From: Pseudoalteromonas nigrifaciens
Lineage (GTDB): Bacteria; Pseudomonadota; Gammaproteobacteria; Enterobacterales; Alteromonadaceae
Direction of reading: 5' to 3'
Length of the DNA stretch: 64,000 nt
Assembly: GCF_002221505.1 (NCBI RefSeq)
Contig: NZ_CP011037.1
Location: forward strand, 62,001 to 126,000
Of this stretch, positions 35,837 through 44,182 are shown piece by piece. Each line of letters begins with the position of its first letter. Position 1 is the first letter of the stretch. The notes below the pieces were generated by a model. That model had not been told where the DNA came from and did not search any database. It worked only from the letters and a program-made list of their open reading frames with translations. A program made the translations under genes and the position numbers.

Positions 35837-36580
35837 ATGTCTAATTGGGTTGATGCAACAGTAAAAAAAATTACTTGGTGGACAGACTCGTTATTTAGCA
35901 TAACGGTAAATGCCGACGTTGAGCCATTTAAAGCGGGGCAGTTTACTAAGTTATCTATAATGGATGGCGATAAGCGTATTGCACGGGCTTACTCCTACGT
36001 TAATGCCCCTGATGACCCCAATTTAGAGTTTTATTTAATCAACGTAGTTGACGGTTTACTCTCATCGTATTTAGCCAAGCTACAACCAGGCGATAATGTA
36101 TTAATAGAGCGCCGTGCTACAGGCTTTTTTACCCTTGACGAAATACCCGCCAGCGAACAGTTATGGATGCTAAGTACAGGCACCGCTTTGGGGCCGTTTT
36201 TGTCCATGCTACAACAGAGCGAAGTATGGCAAAAGTATCAACATATAAACCTAGTGCATGGCGTGCGTTTAAATGACGATTTAAGCTATCAGGAGCTTAT
36301 AAACACGTTACTTGAAGCTCATCCCAAACAGTTAAATTACATTCCTGTAGTGAGTCGTGAGCAAGCTGATGTAGGGTTACATGGCCGAATAACGGATATG
36401 ATTGCGAATAAGCAATTATTTTCGCACGTTGGGCTAAATGCAACGCCCGAAAACGCACAGTTTATGATTTGTGGTAATCCGCAAATGGTGAAAGACACCA
36501 CAGAGTTACTCATAAACCAAAATTACCAACGCAATCGGCGCAGAACCCCCGGCCACATAACGGTTGAGCAATATTGGTAG
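35837..36580 (+). CDS. fpr: ferredoxin/flavodoxin--NADP+ reductase
   Basis: 247 aa, the bacterial class. The FAD motif RAYSYVNAP (about residues 50-58) and the NADP motif GTALGPFLSML are present, and the C-terminus GHITVEQYW has the terminal aromatic residue that stacks on FAD. It transfers electrons between NADPH and ferredoxin or flavodoxin and takes part in oxidative-stress repair. Ribosome site AGGAGC. Monocistronic. Confidence 0.93.
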   Translation: MSNWVDATVKKITWWTDSLFSITVNADVEPFKAGQFTKLSIMDGDKRIARAYSYVNAPDDPNLEFYLINVVDGLLSSYLAKLQPGDNVLIERRATGFFTLDEIPASEQLWMLSTGTALGPFLSMLQQSEVWQKYQHINLVHGVRLNDDLSYQELINTLLEAHPKQLNYIPVVSREQADVGLHGRITDMIANKQLFSHVGLNATPENAQFMICGNPQMVKDTTELLINQNYQRNRRRTPGHITVEQYW

Positions 36581-36794
36581 TTAGGTGTGTTTATTTTACC
36601 TGTTTAAACGTGTAGCCGGGTGTTTGGTTTTTAGGTAAATAAGTACCTATTTAGTGTGGATATTCCTTTAAATGGGTAATAACCATGCTAAATACCAAAC
36701 ATGCCCTAGTACTAAACAGATAATCACTACCCCAAAACCGCAAAATTTGCTATGTTGCGCCCTAACAGTATTTCGTGCTCATTTTAGGAAAACT

Positions 36795-37535
36795 ATGAAA
36801 TCTTTACCTATCGTTTTTGCTTTTATATTTATTGGTGCCGCGGCACTTGTTTACGCAACAGAGCAAGAAACCAACACAACGGCGCAAAGCAGTACAGAGC
36901 AAGCTAAACCTGCAATTGAAAAAGAGCAGCAAGCTGCCGACGAGTCAAAACAACAAGCTACAGATAGACTCAATACCCTTGAGCATAAAGAGGCAGTATT
37001 AACAAAACCAGTTGTTGATCCTAACAAAGTAGACGACTCAAAAGTACTTGGCACCGAAACCCCTAAGCCAGTTGAAAAGATTAAAAATAAAGAGGAAAAA
37101 GCGGCCGCTATTGCCAAAGCTGAGCAAGTGGTAACGCAAGCAAAAGAAGCCTTAACGCAAAGGCAGCAAACAAAAGCCAAACAATCGCGCGAATCATTAG
37201 CTGTGGTTGAACAATTAGTTAAAGCCTATAACGCCCGTAATATTGAAGAGTTTATTCGGGTTTATGCCGAAGACGTTGAATTTTATATTTTCCCTAACGA
37301 GCTGCTATTTAAAGGTAAGGAAAAACTAATAGCCCGTTATGGCTTAATGTTTAAAAAGCTAAAATGCATTCATTCATCACCAATCAAACGCATAGTACAT
37401 GGCGACATAGTAATTGATCATGAATTATCAGAAACCTGCTCAGTAGATGAAAACGTAATAGATAAACGCTCAGAGCTTATTTCAAGCTATCAAGTTAAAG
37501 ATGGTAAAATAATTCGTGTGTTATTTTTTCGATAA
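36795..37535 (+). CDS. exported coiled-coil protein with a SnoaL/NTF2-like C-terminal domain
   Basis: 246 aa from the ATG at 36795, which has AGGAAAA before it and begins a signal peptide (MKSLPIVFAFIFIGAAALVYA). Residues 22-130 are Gln/Glu/Lys/Ala-rich and likely helical or disordered. From about residue 135 a domain of the NTF2/DUF4440 type follows: VEQLVKAYNARNIEEFIRVYAEDVEFYIFPNE... to the C-terminal VKDGKIIRVLFFR. These cone-shaped domains bind small molecules or mediate dimerisation; the specific role is unknown. Confidence 0.7.
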   Translation: MKSLPIVFAFIFIGAAALVYATEQETNTTAQSSTEQAKPAIEKEQQAADESKQQATDRLNTLEHKEAVLTKPVVDPNKVDDSKVLGTETPKPVEKIKNKEEKAAAIAKAEQVVTQAKEALTQRQQTKAKQSRESLAVVEQLVKAYNARNIEEFIRVYAEDVEFYIFPNELLFKGKEKLIARYGLMFKKLKCIHSSPIKRIVHGDIVIDHELSETCSVDENVIDKRSELISSYQVKDGKIIRVLFFR

Positions 37536-37562
37536 CTCATAACTAGGTAAGTAAGTATCAAA

Positions 37563-37883
37563 ATGCAGTTAAACGACGAGAAAAAAATTCGCCTAGAGTA
37601 TCGGGTAGAGCCAGGCTGTTTAGGCCCACAAGGGCTAAGCCACATAGAAGATTTTTGTCGCTATGCTAATAAGCATATTAAATCACCATATTATGCGCAA
37701 TTTTTATTTACCCCTCGTTACGACAAGCAAAAAAGTGAACGTCAATACAGCGTAAATAGCCGCAACTTATCGCAAGTTCAGGCCAAGCTGTATTTTGATC
37801 ACTTTCAAATAAATATAGTAGAGTTTGAAGAGCAGCTCGACGAGCTGCTCAGTAAAGCAATAGATCTGTACTTTAAACGCTAG
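37563..37883 (+). CDS. conserved hypothetical protein, 106 aa
   Basis: A small soluble protein (MQLNDEKKIRLEYRVEPGCLGPQG...). A central PRYDKQKSERQYSV region and a C-terminal amphipathic helix (FEEQLDELLSKAIDLYF) are visible. No known motif. It follows the NTF2-like gene by 27 bp, and its last 11 bases overlap the end of the convergent TPR gene. I do not recognise the family with certainty. Confidence 0.65.
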   Translation: MQLNDEKKIRLEYRVEPGCLGPQGLSHIEDFCRYANKHIKSPYYAQFLFTPRYDKQKSERQYSVNSRNLSQVQAKLYFDHFQINIVEFEEQLDELLSKAIDLYFKR

Positions 37884-38766
37884 TCGCACTCAAAATTTCG
37901 TTAAAGCTTTCGTTGTCGTGTAGGCTAGCAAACGCACTCTCGTGCAGTAGTTCATTGCGTAAGTTAGGTGAGTAATCTAACGCCATTTTTATATCGGCTA
38001 ACGCATCGGCATGTTCATGAATTAACGCATAAGCACACGCACGTTGCCAATAAGCATAGCCATAATCACTGTCTATCTCTATTGCTTGGTTACATAGCTC
38101 AATAGCTTGTGTTGTATCGTTAATTTCTAGCAGCGCATCGGCTTTATAAGCAATGGCTTCTACGTCTTCAGGTTTACGTTTTAAAATTTCGTCAAAAATT
38201 TCAATTTTGTTAGCAAAATCACTTTCTAAATTAGCCCGCATCCACAGTGAGTGAACTTCATTAGTGACCGAAATCCGTTCTTGGTTACTGAGTATTTCTT
38301 CAGAGCGAACGCGCAGTTTTTCTTCAAGAATTTTTAAGCGATCTTCATACTCATCGGTAATAACGCTTACTCGGGTATTTACTATGTCTTCTACTTTATT
38401 TTTAACATCGCGCAGTGAGTTCCAACCCACTAATACTAAAATTGATGCGGTAGCCGTAATAATAAAAAATACATTATTAATGGTATCAGTAGTGTAGGTA
38501 ATTGCACGGTCGGCGGTATCTAGCTGGGCATGAGTAACTTGTTTTGTTACATCCTCACGTAGTTTTTGCTGATCTTGACGCACAGCTCTAAGCTCATCAA
38601 GAATATAACGCTCCATTAGCGGCTTATACATAGGAGCAGCTAGCCCATCAACAGCTTGGTTTTGTTGCTGCTCGGTGGGAGCCGAAAAAGGGTCATCTTC
38701 AGCAGCAATGATCGCTGTAGAATTAAAAGTTACGCAAATAAACAATAGTAATAAAAAGTAACGCAT
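37873..38766 (-). CDS. membrane-anchored TPR protein
   Basis: 297 aa from the ATG at 38766 (TTAGGCGTACT upstream). N-terminal signal sequence (MRYFLLLLFICVTFNSTAIIAA), a helical region, a second membrane segment (VFFIITATASILVLVGW, about residues 95-111), a coiled coil (DEYEDRLKILEEKLRVRSEE) and a C-terminal TPR block with PEDVEAIAYKADALLEIND and DYGYAYWQRACAYALIHEHADAL. Probably an assembly or scaffold protein in the cell envelope. Convergent with 37563-37883. Confidence 0.75.
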   Translation of the reverse strand: MRYFLLLLFICVTFNSTAIIAAEDDPFSAPTEQQQNQAVDGLAAPMYKPLMERYILDELRAVRQDQQKLREDVTKQVTHAQLDTADRAITYTTDTINNVFFIITATASILVLVGWNSLRDVKNKVEDIVNTRVSVITDEYEDRLKILEEKLRVRSEEILSNQERISVTNEVHSLWMRANLESDFANKIEIFDEILKRKPEDVEAIAYKADALLEINDTTQAIELCNQAIEIDSDYGYAYWQRACAYALIHEHADALADIKMALDYSPNLRNELLHESAFASLHDNESFNEILSATSV

Positions 38767-39107
38767 AGTACGCCTAATAAATAAAATCAATAAATCGCTA
38801 AGGCAACTTTAACATGCACAGATTCAGGGTACTAGAGGAGGTTGCTGTTTCGTTAAACACTTTATAGCGCCGGTTAGGTAATTAACGTTAGTTTGCAGCA
38901 ATTAGACATTTTTAGACGCTATTGATAAAAATTAGGCAAAAAAAACCAGCTCAAGGTGAGCTGGCAAAAACTACTTAAAACAACATAATGTCAAAGGGAA
39001 AAACAATAAGTTAGATTGCATAATAACGCGACTAAGCTGAACAATTACTTAACTCAATTCAATACTTTAAATTAAGTTACAAAAATAAATAAGGTGTATA
39101 AATCATC
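38767..39107. other. intergenic region before IS66, with an orphan leftward terminator
   Basis: No gene. The clear hairpin at 38946-38964 reads as a terminator for leftward transcripts, but no leftward gene lies immediately to its right: only IS66 and the tandem repeats follow until the ABC-F gene, which has its own terminator. Confidence 0.5.
38946..38964 (-). terminator. orphan terminator
   Basis: CCAGCTCA-AGG-TGAGCTGG; on the minus strand it is followed by an uninterrupted T-run of eight or more. Confidence 0.65.
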
Positions 39108-39115
39108 AAAAAATA
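39108..39115 (+). repeat. 8-bp target duplication of IS66 (left)
   Basis: AAAAAATA here and again at 40665-40672, directly bordering both ends of the IS66 element; 8 bp is the duplication size of the family. Confidence 0.9.
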
Positions 39116-40664
39116 GTAACTATTCACCAAGACAAATTATTTTCTAAGGATCTTTTTTAGCTATTGACTGATCCTGCCAGTATGCCAAGCTAGAGCTATT
39201 ACCCTATCGCTCTAGCTTTAATGAATTTAAACAGCATAAATATCACTGAAATAGTTGAGCAAACTAAAACTCAGTTACAAGAAGATAAAACACTCTCGCC
39301 AGCGTTGAAGATGTCTATTGAACTCATTCTTGTTGTCGTTGTTATGCTAGCTAGTAAATTAGGACTTAATAGTCAAAATAGTAGCATTCCTCCATCAAAA
39401 GATATCAACCGAACAAAGCCAACGAGAGAGAAGTCAGAAAAATCAGCTGGCGGACAAAAAGGCCGAGTAGGTAAAACGCTGACTCAAACAGAAACACCTG
39501 ATGAGGTACAAGTCATTTTAGTTGACCGAGATTTTTTACCTAAAGGTCACTATCGTGAGGTGGGTTTTCAAAAGCGACAAGTCGTCGATATAGATATCAG
39601 TAAAGTGGTGACCGAATACCAGGCTCAAATCCTTGAGAATGAGCAAGGGAAGCGGTTTGTTGGTGAATTCCCCCAAGGTGTTAACGGTCCTATTCAATAT
39701 GGTGTTGGTGTGAAAGCCCATGCGGTTTACTTATCACAATATCAATTACTCCCTTATAACCGCATTGAAGAATACTTTAGTGACCAACTAGGTATTCCGA
39801 TCAGTGCCGGCAGTTTATTTAACTTTAATGAACAAGCAGCGGCACTGGTAAAGTCATCGGGCGCAGAAGGTATCATCAAAGCGGCATTACAAAGCCCGCA
39901 TCAAACTTTGCATGTTGATGAGACTGGCATTAATATCGGCGGTAAACGGCGATGGCTTCATGGTGCATCAACGACTTGGTGGACTTATTTTTATCCTCAT
40001 GAAAAAAGAGGAAAAATAGCGATGGATGAGGCCGGTATTTTACCGCACTTTACCGGTGTGCTATGTCATGACCATTGGAAGCCATATTATCAATATACCC
40101 AATGCCAACATGCATTATGTAATGCTCACCACATCCGAGAATTAGAAAGGGCTTGGGAGCAAGACGGCATGCAATGGGCGAAGGATATGCAAACCTTACT
40201 TAAAGAAATGAATAAAGCTCAAATAGATAATCCCGACCTAGATAAAGGGGCTAAACAGAAATATCGTGAGCAATATCAAAAAATATTGCTTCAAGGTGAC
40301 GCTAAATGTCCACCACCAGATAAAAGTAGCCGAGTGGAAGGTCAGCGAGGCCGATTAAAGCGAACCAAATCCCGCGCATTATTGGAACGACTAAGAGATT
40401 ATCAAGATGATGTTTTACGTTTCATGATGAGCACTGGCGTGCCATTTACCAACAACCAAGGCGAGAATGATATTAGGATGACCAAGGTTCATCAAAAAAT
40501 ATCGGGGTGTTTTAGAAGTAAGCAAGGAGCTGAAATGTTCTGCTTGCTGAGAAGCTATTTATCGACTTGCAGAAAACAATATGTATCTGCAAGCCTAGCC
40601 CTTGAGTTATTATTCAAAAATCAGCTGCCTGATATATTCATTTCAGATGAGGCTGAATAGTTAC
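39116..40664 (+). mobile_element. IS66-family element, complete (1549 bp)
   Basis: Ends are inverted repeats GTAACTATTCACC at the left and GGCTGAATAGTTAC at the right. The 8-bp duplication AAAAAATA flanks it. It carries a single transposase gene without the accessory tnpA/tnpB genes, like the ISBst12 subgroup. Everything needed for transposition seems present and the perfect duplication points to a recent insertion. Confidence 0.93.
39221..40660 (+). CDS. IS66-family transposase (ISBst12-like)
   Basis: 479 aa. N-terminal leucine-rich helix followed by NSSIPPSKDINRTKP and the GGQKGRVGKTL motif, then a zinc-binding-like region and the DDE catalytic core: HVDETGINIGGKRRWLHG (first Asp), LCHDHWKPYY (second Asp) and NNQGENDIRMTKVHQKISG (Glu). 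Cut-and-paste type enzyme. The stop codon lies 4 bases before the element's end, inside the right inverted repeat. Confidence 0.94.
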   Translation: MNLNSINITEIVEQTKTQLQEDKTLSPALKMSIELILVVVVMLASKLGLNSQNSSIPPSKDINRTKPTREKSEKSAGGQKGRVGKTLTQTETPDEVQVILVDRDFLPKGHYREVGFQKRQVVDIDISKVVTEYQAQILENEQGKRFVGEFPQGVNGPIQYGVGVKAHAVYLSQYQLLPYNRIEEYFSDQLGIPISAGSLFNFNEQAAALVKSSGAEGIIKAALQSPHQTLHVDETGINIGGKRRWLHGASTTWWTYFYPHEKRGKIAMDEAGILPHFTGVLCHDHWKPYYQYTQCQHALCNAHHIRELERAWEQDGMQWAKDMQTLLKEMNKAQIDNPDLDKGAKQKYREQYQKILLQGDAKCPPPDKSSRVEGQRGRLKRTKSRALLERLRDYQDDVLRFMMSTGVPFTNNQGENDIRMTKVHQKISGCFRSKQGAEMFCLLRSYLSTCRKQYVSASLALELLFKNQLPDIFISDEAE

Positions 40665-40801
40665 AAAAAATATACCTTTTTTAACTTACATGGCGAAGGG
40701 GGATATACACAGTGACCTTGGTTACCCGACAGCCAACTTTTTAAGCCCTTCACATTACATTACGTCGCTTATTTTAAAAGCGATCATTTTTATTATTTAA
40801 A

Positions 40802-41275
40802 ATGCGCGGCATAAAGCCCCAGCAACACAATTTTCACAAATAGAAGACAAAGAGAAGGCAATGAGAGTATATTTATTTTTCACACCACCCACAGCGCTTT
40901 CACCCTCTAAAAGCGCAGCGCCTCATAGTCTCTTTGTGAATAGGTTTTTTAATTTTAAATGCGCGGCATAAAGCCCTGCCTACAAAAATGGCACATAGAG
41001 AAGATAATGAGAGTAAATGAGTAGAGCAGTTCCATTTTATCCGCAGTTCGAAACTTACAGCTCTTTTCACCCTCTAAAAGCGCAGCGCCTCATAGTCTCT
41101 TTGTGAATAGGTTTTTTAATTTAAAATGCGCGGCATAAAGCCCCGCCTACAAAAGATTGCACATAGAGTAGGCAGCAAGAGTAAATGAGTAGAGCAGTTC
41201 CATTTTATCCGCAGTTCGAAACTTACAGCTCTTTTCACCCTCTAAAGCGCAGCGCCTCATAGCCTCTTTGTGAGT
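40802..41275. repeat. three tandem copies of an about 160-bp repeat
   Basis: Units start with ATGCGCGGCATAAAGCCC at 40802, 40959 and 41126 (periods 157 and 167). Each ends with a block CTAAAAGCGCAGCGCCTCAT and TCTCTTTGTGAATAGG. Units 2 and 3 share GTAAATGAGTAGAGCAGTTC, which unit 1 lacks. A single remnant of the terminal block is found at 61505-61536. No coding frame. Placed between IS66 and the ABC-F terminator. Confidence 0.85.
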
Positions 41276-41345
41276 TAATTACTTAAAAGCGATTGCTCAC
41301 AGGCCAAAGCCCAAGCTCGCAACTCGAAACGCAAATAACAAGCAC

Positions 41346-41377
41346 AAAAAAACGGCGCTAAAGTTAGCACCGTTTTT
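41346..41377 (-). terminator. terminator of the ABC-F gene
   Basis: AAAACGGCGCTA-AAG-TTAGCACCGTTTTT, a stem with one mismatch and runs of A and T on the flanks, 36 bp past the stop. Confidence 0.85.
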
Positions 41378-41412
41378 ACTTAATACTTAAATAAAGTATT
41401 TAAAGCCTGTTA

Positions 41413-43014
41413 TTACGCTATTTTTTTCTCTTCGCAACTGGCTAGGTATTCGTCAAACGAGCCTTGAAAGTCGATTACTTGTTTATCTTTAATATCAATA
41501 ATACGCGTAGCTAATGACGATACAAACTCACGGTCATGGCTTACAAAAATAAGCGTACCTTGGAAGTCTTTTAACGCATTGTTAAGTGCTTCAATGGCTT
41601 CCATATCCATGTGGTTTGTAGGCTCGTCCATTACGAGTACGTTAACGTCTTGCATCATTAACTTACCAAATAACAAACGGTTTTTTTCACCACCTGAACA
41701 GTTACGCGCTTTTTTGTTTGAATCGTCTGCTGTAAACAACAAACGACCTAACATGCCACGTACCATTAAATCGTTGTGCTTAGCGGTGCGCCACTGCGAC
41801 ATCCAATCAAACAAGGTTAAGTCGTTATCAAAATCTTTAGTGCTGTCTTGCGGGCAATAACCAAAAGTAGCATTTTCAGACCACTTAACTTCGCCCTCTA
41901 AGCTTTTAAGCTCGTCTACTAAACAGCGTAAAAAGGTAGTTTTACCCACACCATTTTCGCCAATTACTGCAAGCTTAGCGCCGGCTTCAAGTAATAAGTC
42001 GCCGCCAGAGAACAACATTTCGCCATCAAAGCCATGGCCAATTTTGTTAACTTCAAGCGCTTGGCGATACATTTTTTTACCTTCGTCAAAGCTCAGCGAA
42101 GGGCTCATACGGCTTGACGATTTAACTTCATCAAGTTTAATTTTATCCATTTTTTTAGCACGCGAACTTGCTTGTTTCGCTTTAGATGCGTTAGCACCAA
42201 AACGGTTAACAAAGTCTTGTAGTTCGTCAATTTCAGCGCTCTTCTTCGCGTTTTCAGCAAGTAATTGCTCGCGTTGTAGGCCAGCAGCTTCTAAAAACTT
42301 CTCGTAGTTACCAGGGTAAATACGCAGCTCGCCGTAATCAATGTCGGCCATGTGTGTACATACCGAGTTTAAAAAGTGACGGTCATGCGAAATAATAATC
42401 ATGGTACATTTACGCTTGTTAAGCTCGTTAGCAAGCCAGGTAATTGTATGAATATCCAAGTTATTTGTAGGTTCATCGAGTAGCAAAATATCAGGGTTTG
42501 CAAATAACGCCTGTGCTAAAAGCACACGTAATTTCCAGCCCGGCGCTACGTTTGCCATTAAACCGTAATGAAATTCTTTATCGATACCCGCTTCAAGCAA
42601 AATCTCTTCAGCGCGGCTTTCTGCCGTGTAACCGTCCATTTCTGCAAATACGCTTTCTAGCTCAGCTACTTTCATGCCATCGTCTTCGCTCATTTCTGGC
42701 AAAGAGTAAATACGTTCGCGCTCTTGCTTTACTTTCCAAAGCTCCACGTCGCCCATAATTACAGCGTCAACAACGCTAAACTCTTCAAACGCAAACTGGT
42801 CTTGGCTTAGGTTACCTACTTTTAACCCTGGAGTAATAGATACATTACCCGCACTTGGCACAAGTGCCCCGCTTAAAATTTTCATGAAAGTCGACTTGCC
42901 GCAGCCGTTAGCGCCAATTAAACCGTAACGGTTACCGTTACCAAATTTAGCTGAAATGTTTTCAAACAACGGCTCTGCGCCAAACTGCATCGTGATATTT
43001 GCGGTGGAGATCAA
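41413..43014 (-). CDS. ybiT: ABC-F ATPase, YbiT type
   Basis: 533 aa, soluble protein with two ATPase domains. First Walker [10 protein letters not shown] (about residue 35), first Walker [14 protein letters not shown]; second Walker [10 protein letters not shown], signature [14 protein letters not shown] and DEPTNHMD. Between them lies the charged P-site linker with the [17 protein letters not shown] region. It is close to E. coli YbiT in length and in the opening [15 protein letters not shown]. The start must be TTG at 43014 to match that N-terminus; AGGATTACA lies upstream. ABC-F proteins act on the ribosome rather than as transporters. Confidence 0.92.
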   Translation of the reverse strand: MISTANITMQFGAEPLFENISAKFGNGNRYGLIGANGCGKSTFMKILSGALVPSAGNVSITPGLKVGNLSQDQFAFEEFSVVDAVIMGDVELWKVKQERERIYSLPEMSEDDGMKVAELESVFAEMDGYTAESRAEEILLEAGIDKEFHYGLMANVAPGWKLRVLLAQALFANPDILLLDEPTNNLDIHTITWLANELNKRKCTMIIISHDRHFLNSVCTHMADIDYGELRIYPGNYEKFLEAAGLQREQLLAENAKKSAEIDELQDFVNRFGANASKAKQASSRAKKMDKIKLDEVKSSSRMSPSLSFDEGKKMYRQALEVNKIGHGFDGEMLFSGGDLLLEAGAKLAVIGENGVGKTTFLRCLVDELKSLEGEVKWSENATFGYCPQDSTKDFDNDLTLFDWMSQWRTAKHNDLMVRGMLGRLLFTADDSNKKARNCSGGEKNRLLFGKLMMQDVNVLVMDEPTNHMDMEAIEALNNALKDFQGTLIFVSHDREFVSSLATRIIDIKDKQVIDFQGSFDEYLASCEEKKIA

Positions 43015-43585
43015 AAAAATGTAATCCTAGAAAAAGTACTGACAGGGATAGGCCGCAGCAAAACGCCACAAACAAGAACCAGACAATAGGGTAAATTAGC
43101 TGGCGAATTATACAGATCCAAAGCCAAAGATGAAAGGTAAAAGAAACTTAAAAAATAGCCAGTAGGGCAAGAGCAGCTTTTAGGTGTCAGGCTTGAGGTT
43201 TTAGATAAAAATTAACCAAGGTTAATGTACAAGAGTAGGCGGAAGTTTACTTCGCGCTTATGGGCTGTAGGCGTTGAGCTTGCTGGCGCGAAAAGCACAG
43301 CTTTTGATGTGTAGGCACGATTATACCTTCGGATTAATTTAAACGTGTTGTGTGGTTTTTTAAATTTAGTAATAACAAAAGCTTGTACTTAATTGTTTAA
43401 AAGTTAAGGCTAAATTTACATAATTGTAAAAGCAGGCGCGTATTAATGATAACGGCGTAGTTTTTATTGGTTATATAACTAATAAGCCTATATTTATTTT
43501 TACCAATCAGGTAAATTGTTTTAAATGAATACTAACTTAATAATACGTTAGTTATTAACAGATAAACCAAGGAGCGGTGTGTCTC
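43015..43585. other. intergenic region with dispersed repeat material
   Basis: No gene. It contains CAAGAGTAGGCGGAAGTTTA (43232-43251, a copy of the dispersed motif), then TGTAGGCGTTGAGCTTGCTG and GCGCGAAAAGCACAGCTTTT (43270-43310), which recur as GTAGGCGCAGAGCTTGCTCG and GCGCGAAAAGCGCAGCTTTT at 45742-45780. Confidence 0.65.
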
Positions 43586-44182
43586 GTGTCAAACTCCACA
43601 CTTAGTTACTACAATCAAAACGCACAAAACTTTAGTGACTCAACCCTAAATGTTGATATGTCAGTGCTGTATGCTGAGTTTTTGCCACACGTTACCGAAC
43701 ACGGCCATATTTTAGATGCAGGTTGCGGTAGTGCCCGCGATGCAGCTTATTTTAAAAAGCAGGGTTTTACTGTAAGTGCGTTTGATGCAAGCGCAGAGCT
43801 TGCCGCATTAGCAAGCAGTTACTTACAACAACCCGTCGACGTTAAAACCTTCCAACAGCTAGATTGCGTTAATAAATACGATGCTATTTGGTGCTGCGCT
43901 AGCTTATTGCACGTGCCAAAAGCTGAACTTCCGCAGGTGTTTTTAAACCTACAAACTGCACTAAAACCAAATGGTGTTTTGTATGTATCGTTTAAATATG
44001 GCGATACAGAGCGTGTGCATAATGGTCGCGAATTTACCGATTTAAACGAAAATTCTTTAACGCATTTACTTAGCCATACGCAGTTAAAAGCTATTAAACA
44101 ATGGCAAAGTGTTGATCAGCGCCCAGAGCGCGAAAGCGAAGTGTGGCTAAATGCGTTGATTAAAGTAGTGCACGTTTTATGA
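43586..44182 (+). CDS. class I SAM-dependent methyltransferase
   Basis: 198 aa from the GTG at 43586; an in-frame GTG at 43577 is only 2 bases after the AAGGAG, too close. Motif I is ILDAGCGSARDAAYF (about residues 38-52), then the acidic VSAFDAS and the post-motif block WCCASLLHVPKAELP. No DNA-methylase NPPY/DPPY motif, so the target is a small molecule or protein rather than DNA. It overlaps the HNH-S24 gene by 4 bases (ATGA), so the two are coupled. Its presence upstream of a nuclease is what makes it notable. Confidence 0.85.
   Translation: MSNSTLSYYNQNAQNFSDSTLNVDMSVLYAEFLPHVTEHGHILDAGCGSARDAAYFKKQGFTVSAFDASAELAALASSYLQQPVDVKTFQQLDCVNKYDAIWCCASLLHVPKAELPQVFLNLQTALKPNGVLYVSFKYGDTERVHNGREFTDLNENSLTHLLSHTQLKAIKQWQSVDQRPERESEVWLNALIKVVHVL

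Noticed and set aside
36672..36794. upstream extension of the NTF2-like gene
   Set aside because: The first 41 codons precede the ribosome site and the signal peptide that begins at 36795.
43586..44182. DNA methyltransferase of a restriction system
   Set aside because: Lacks the NPPY/DPPY or PCQ motifs of DNA methylases; motif I and the post-I strands fit a small-molecule or protein methyltransferase.
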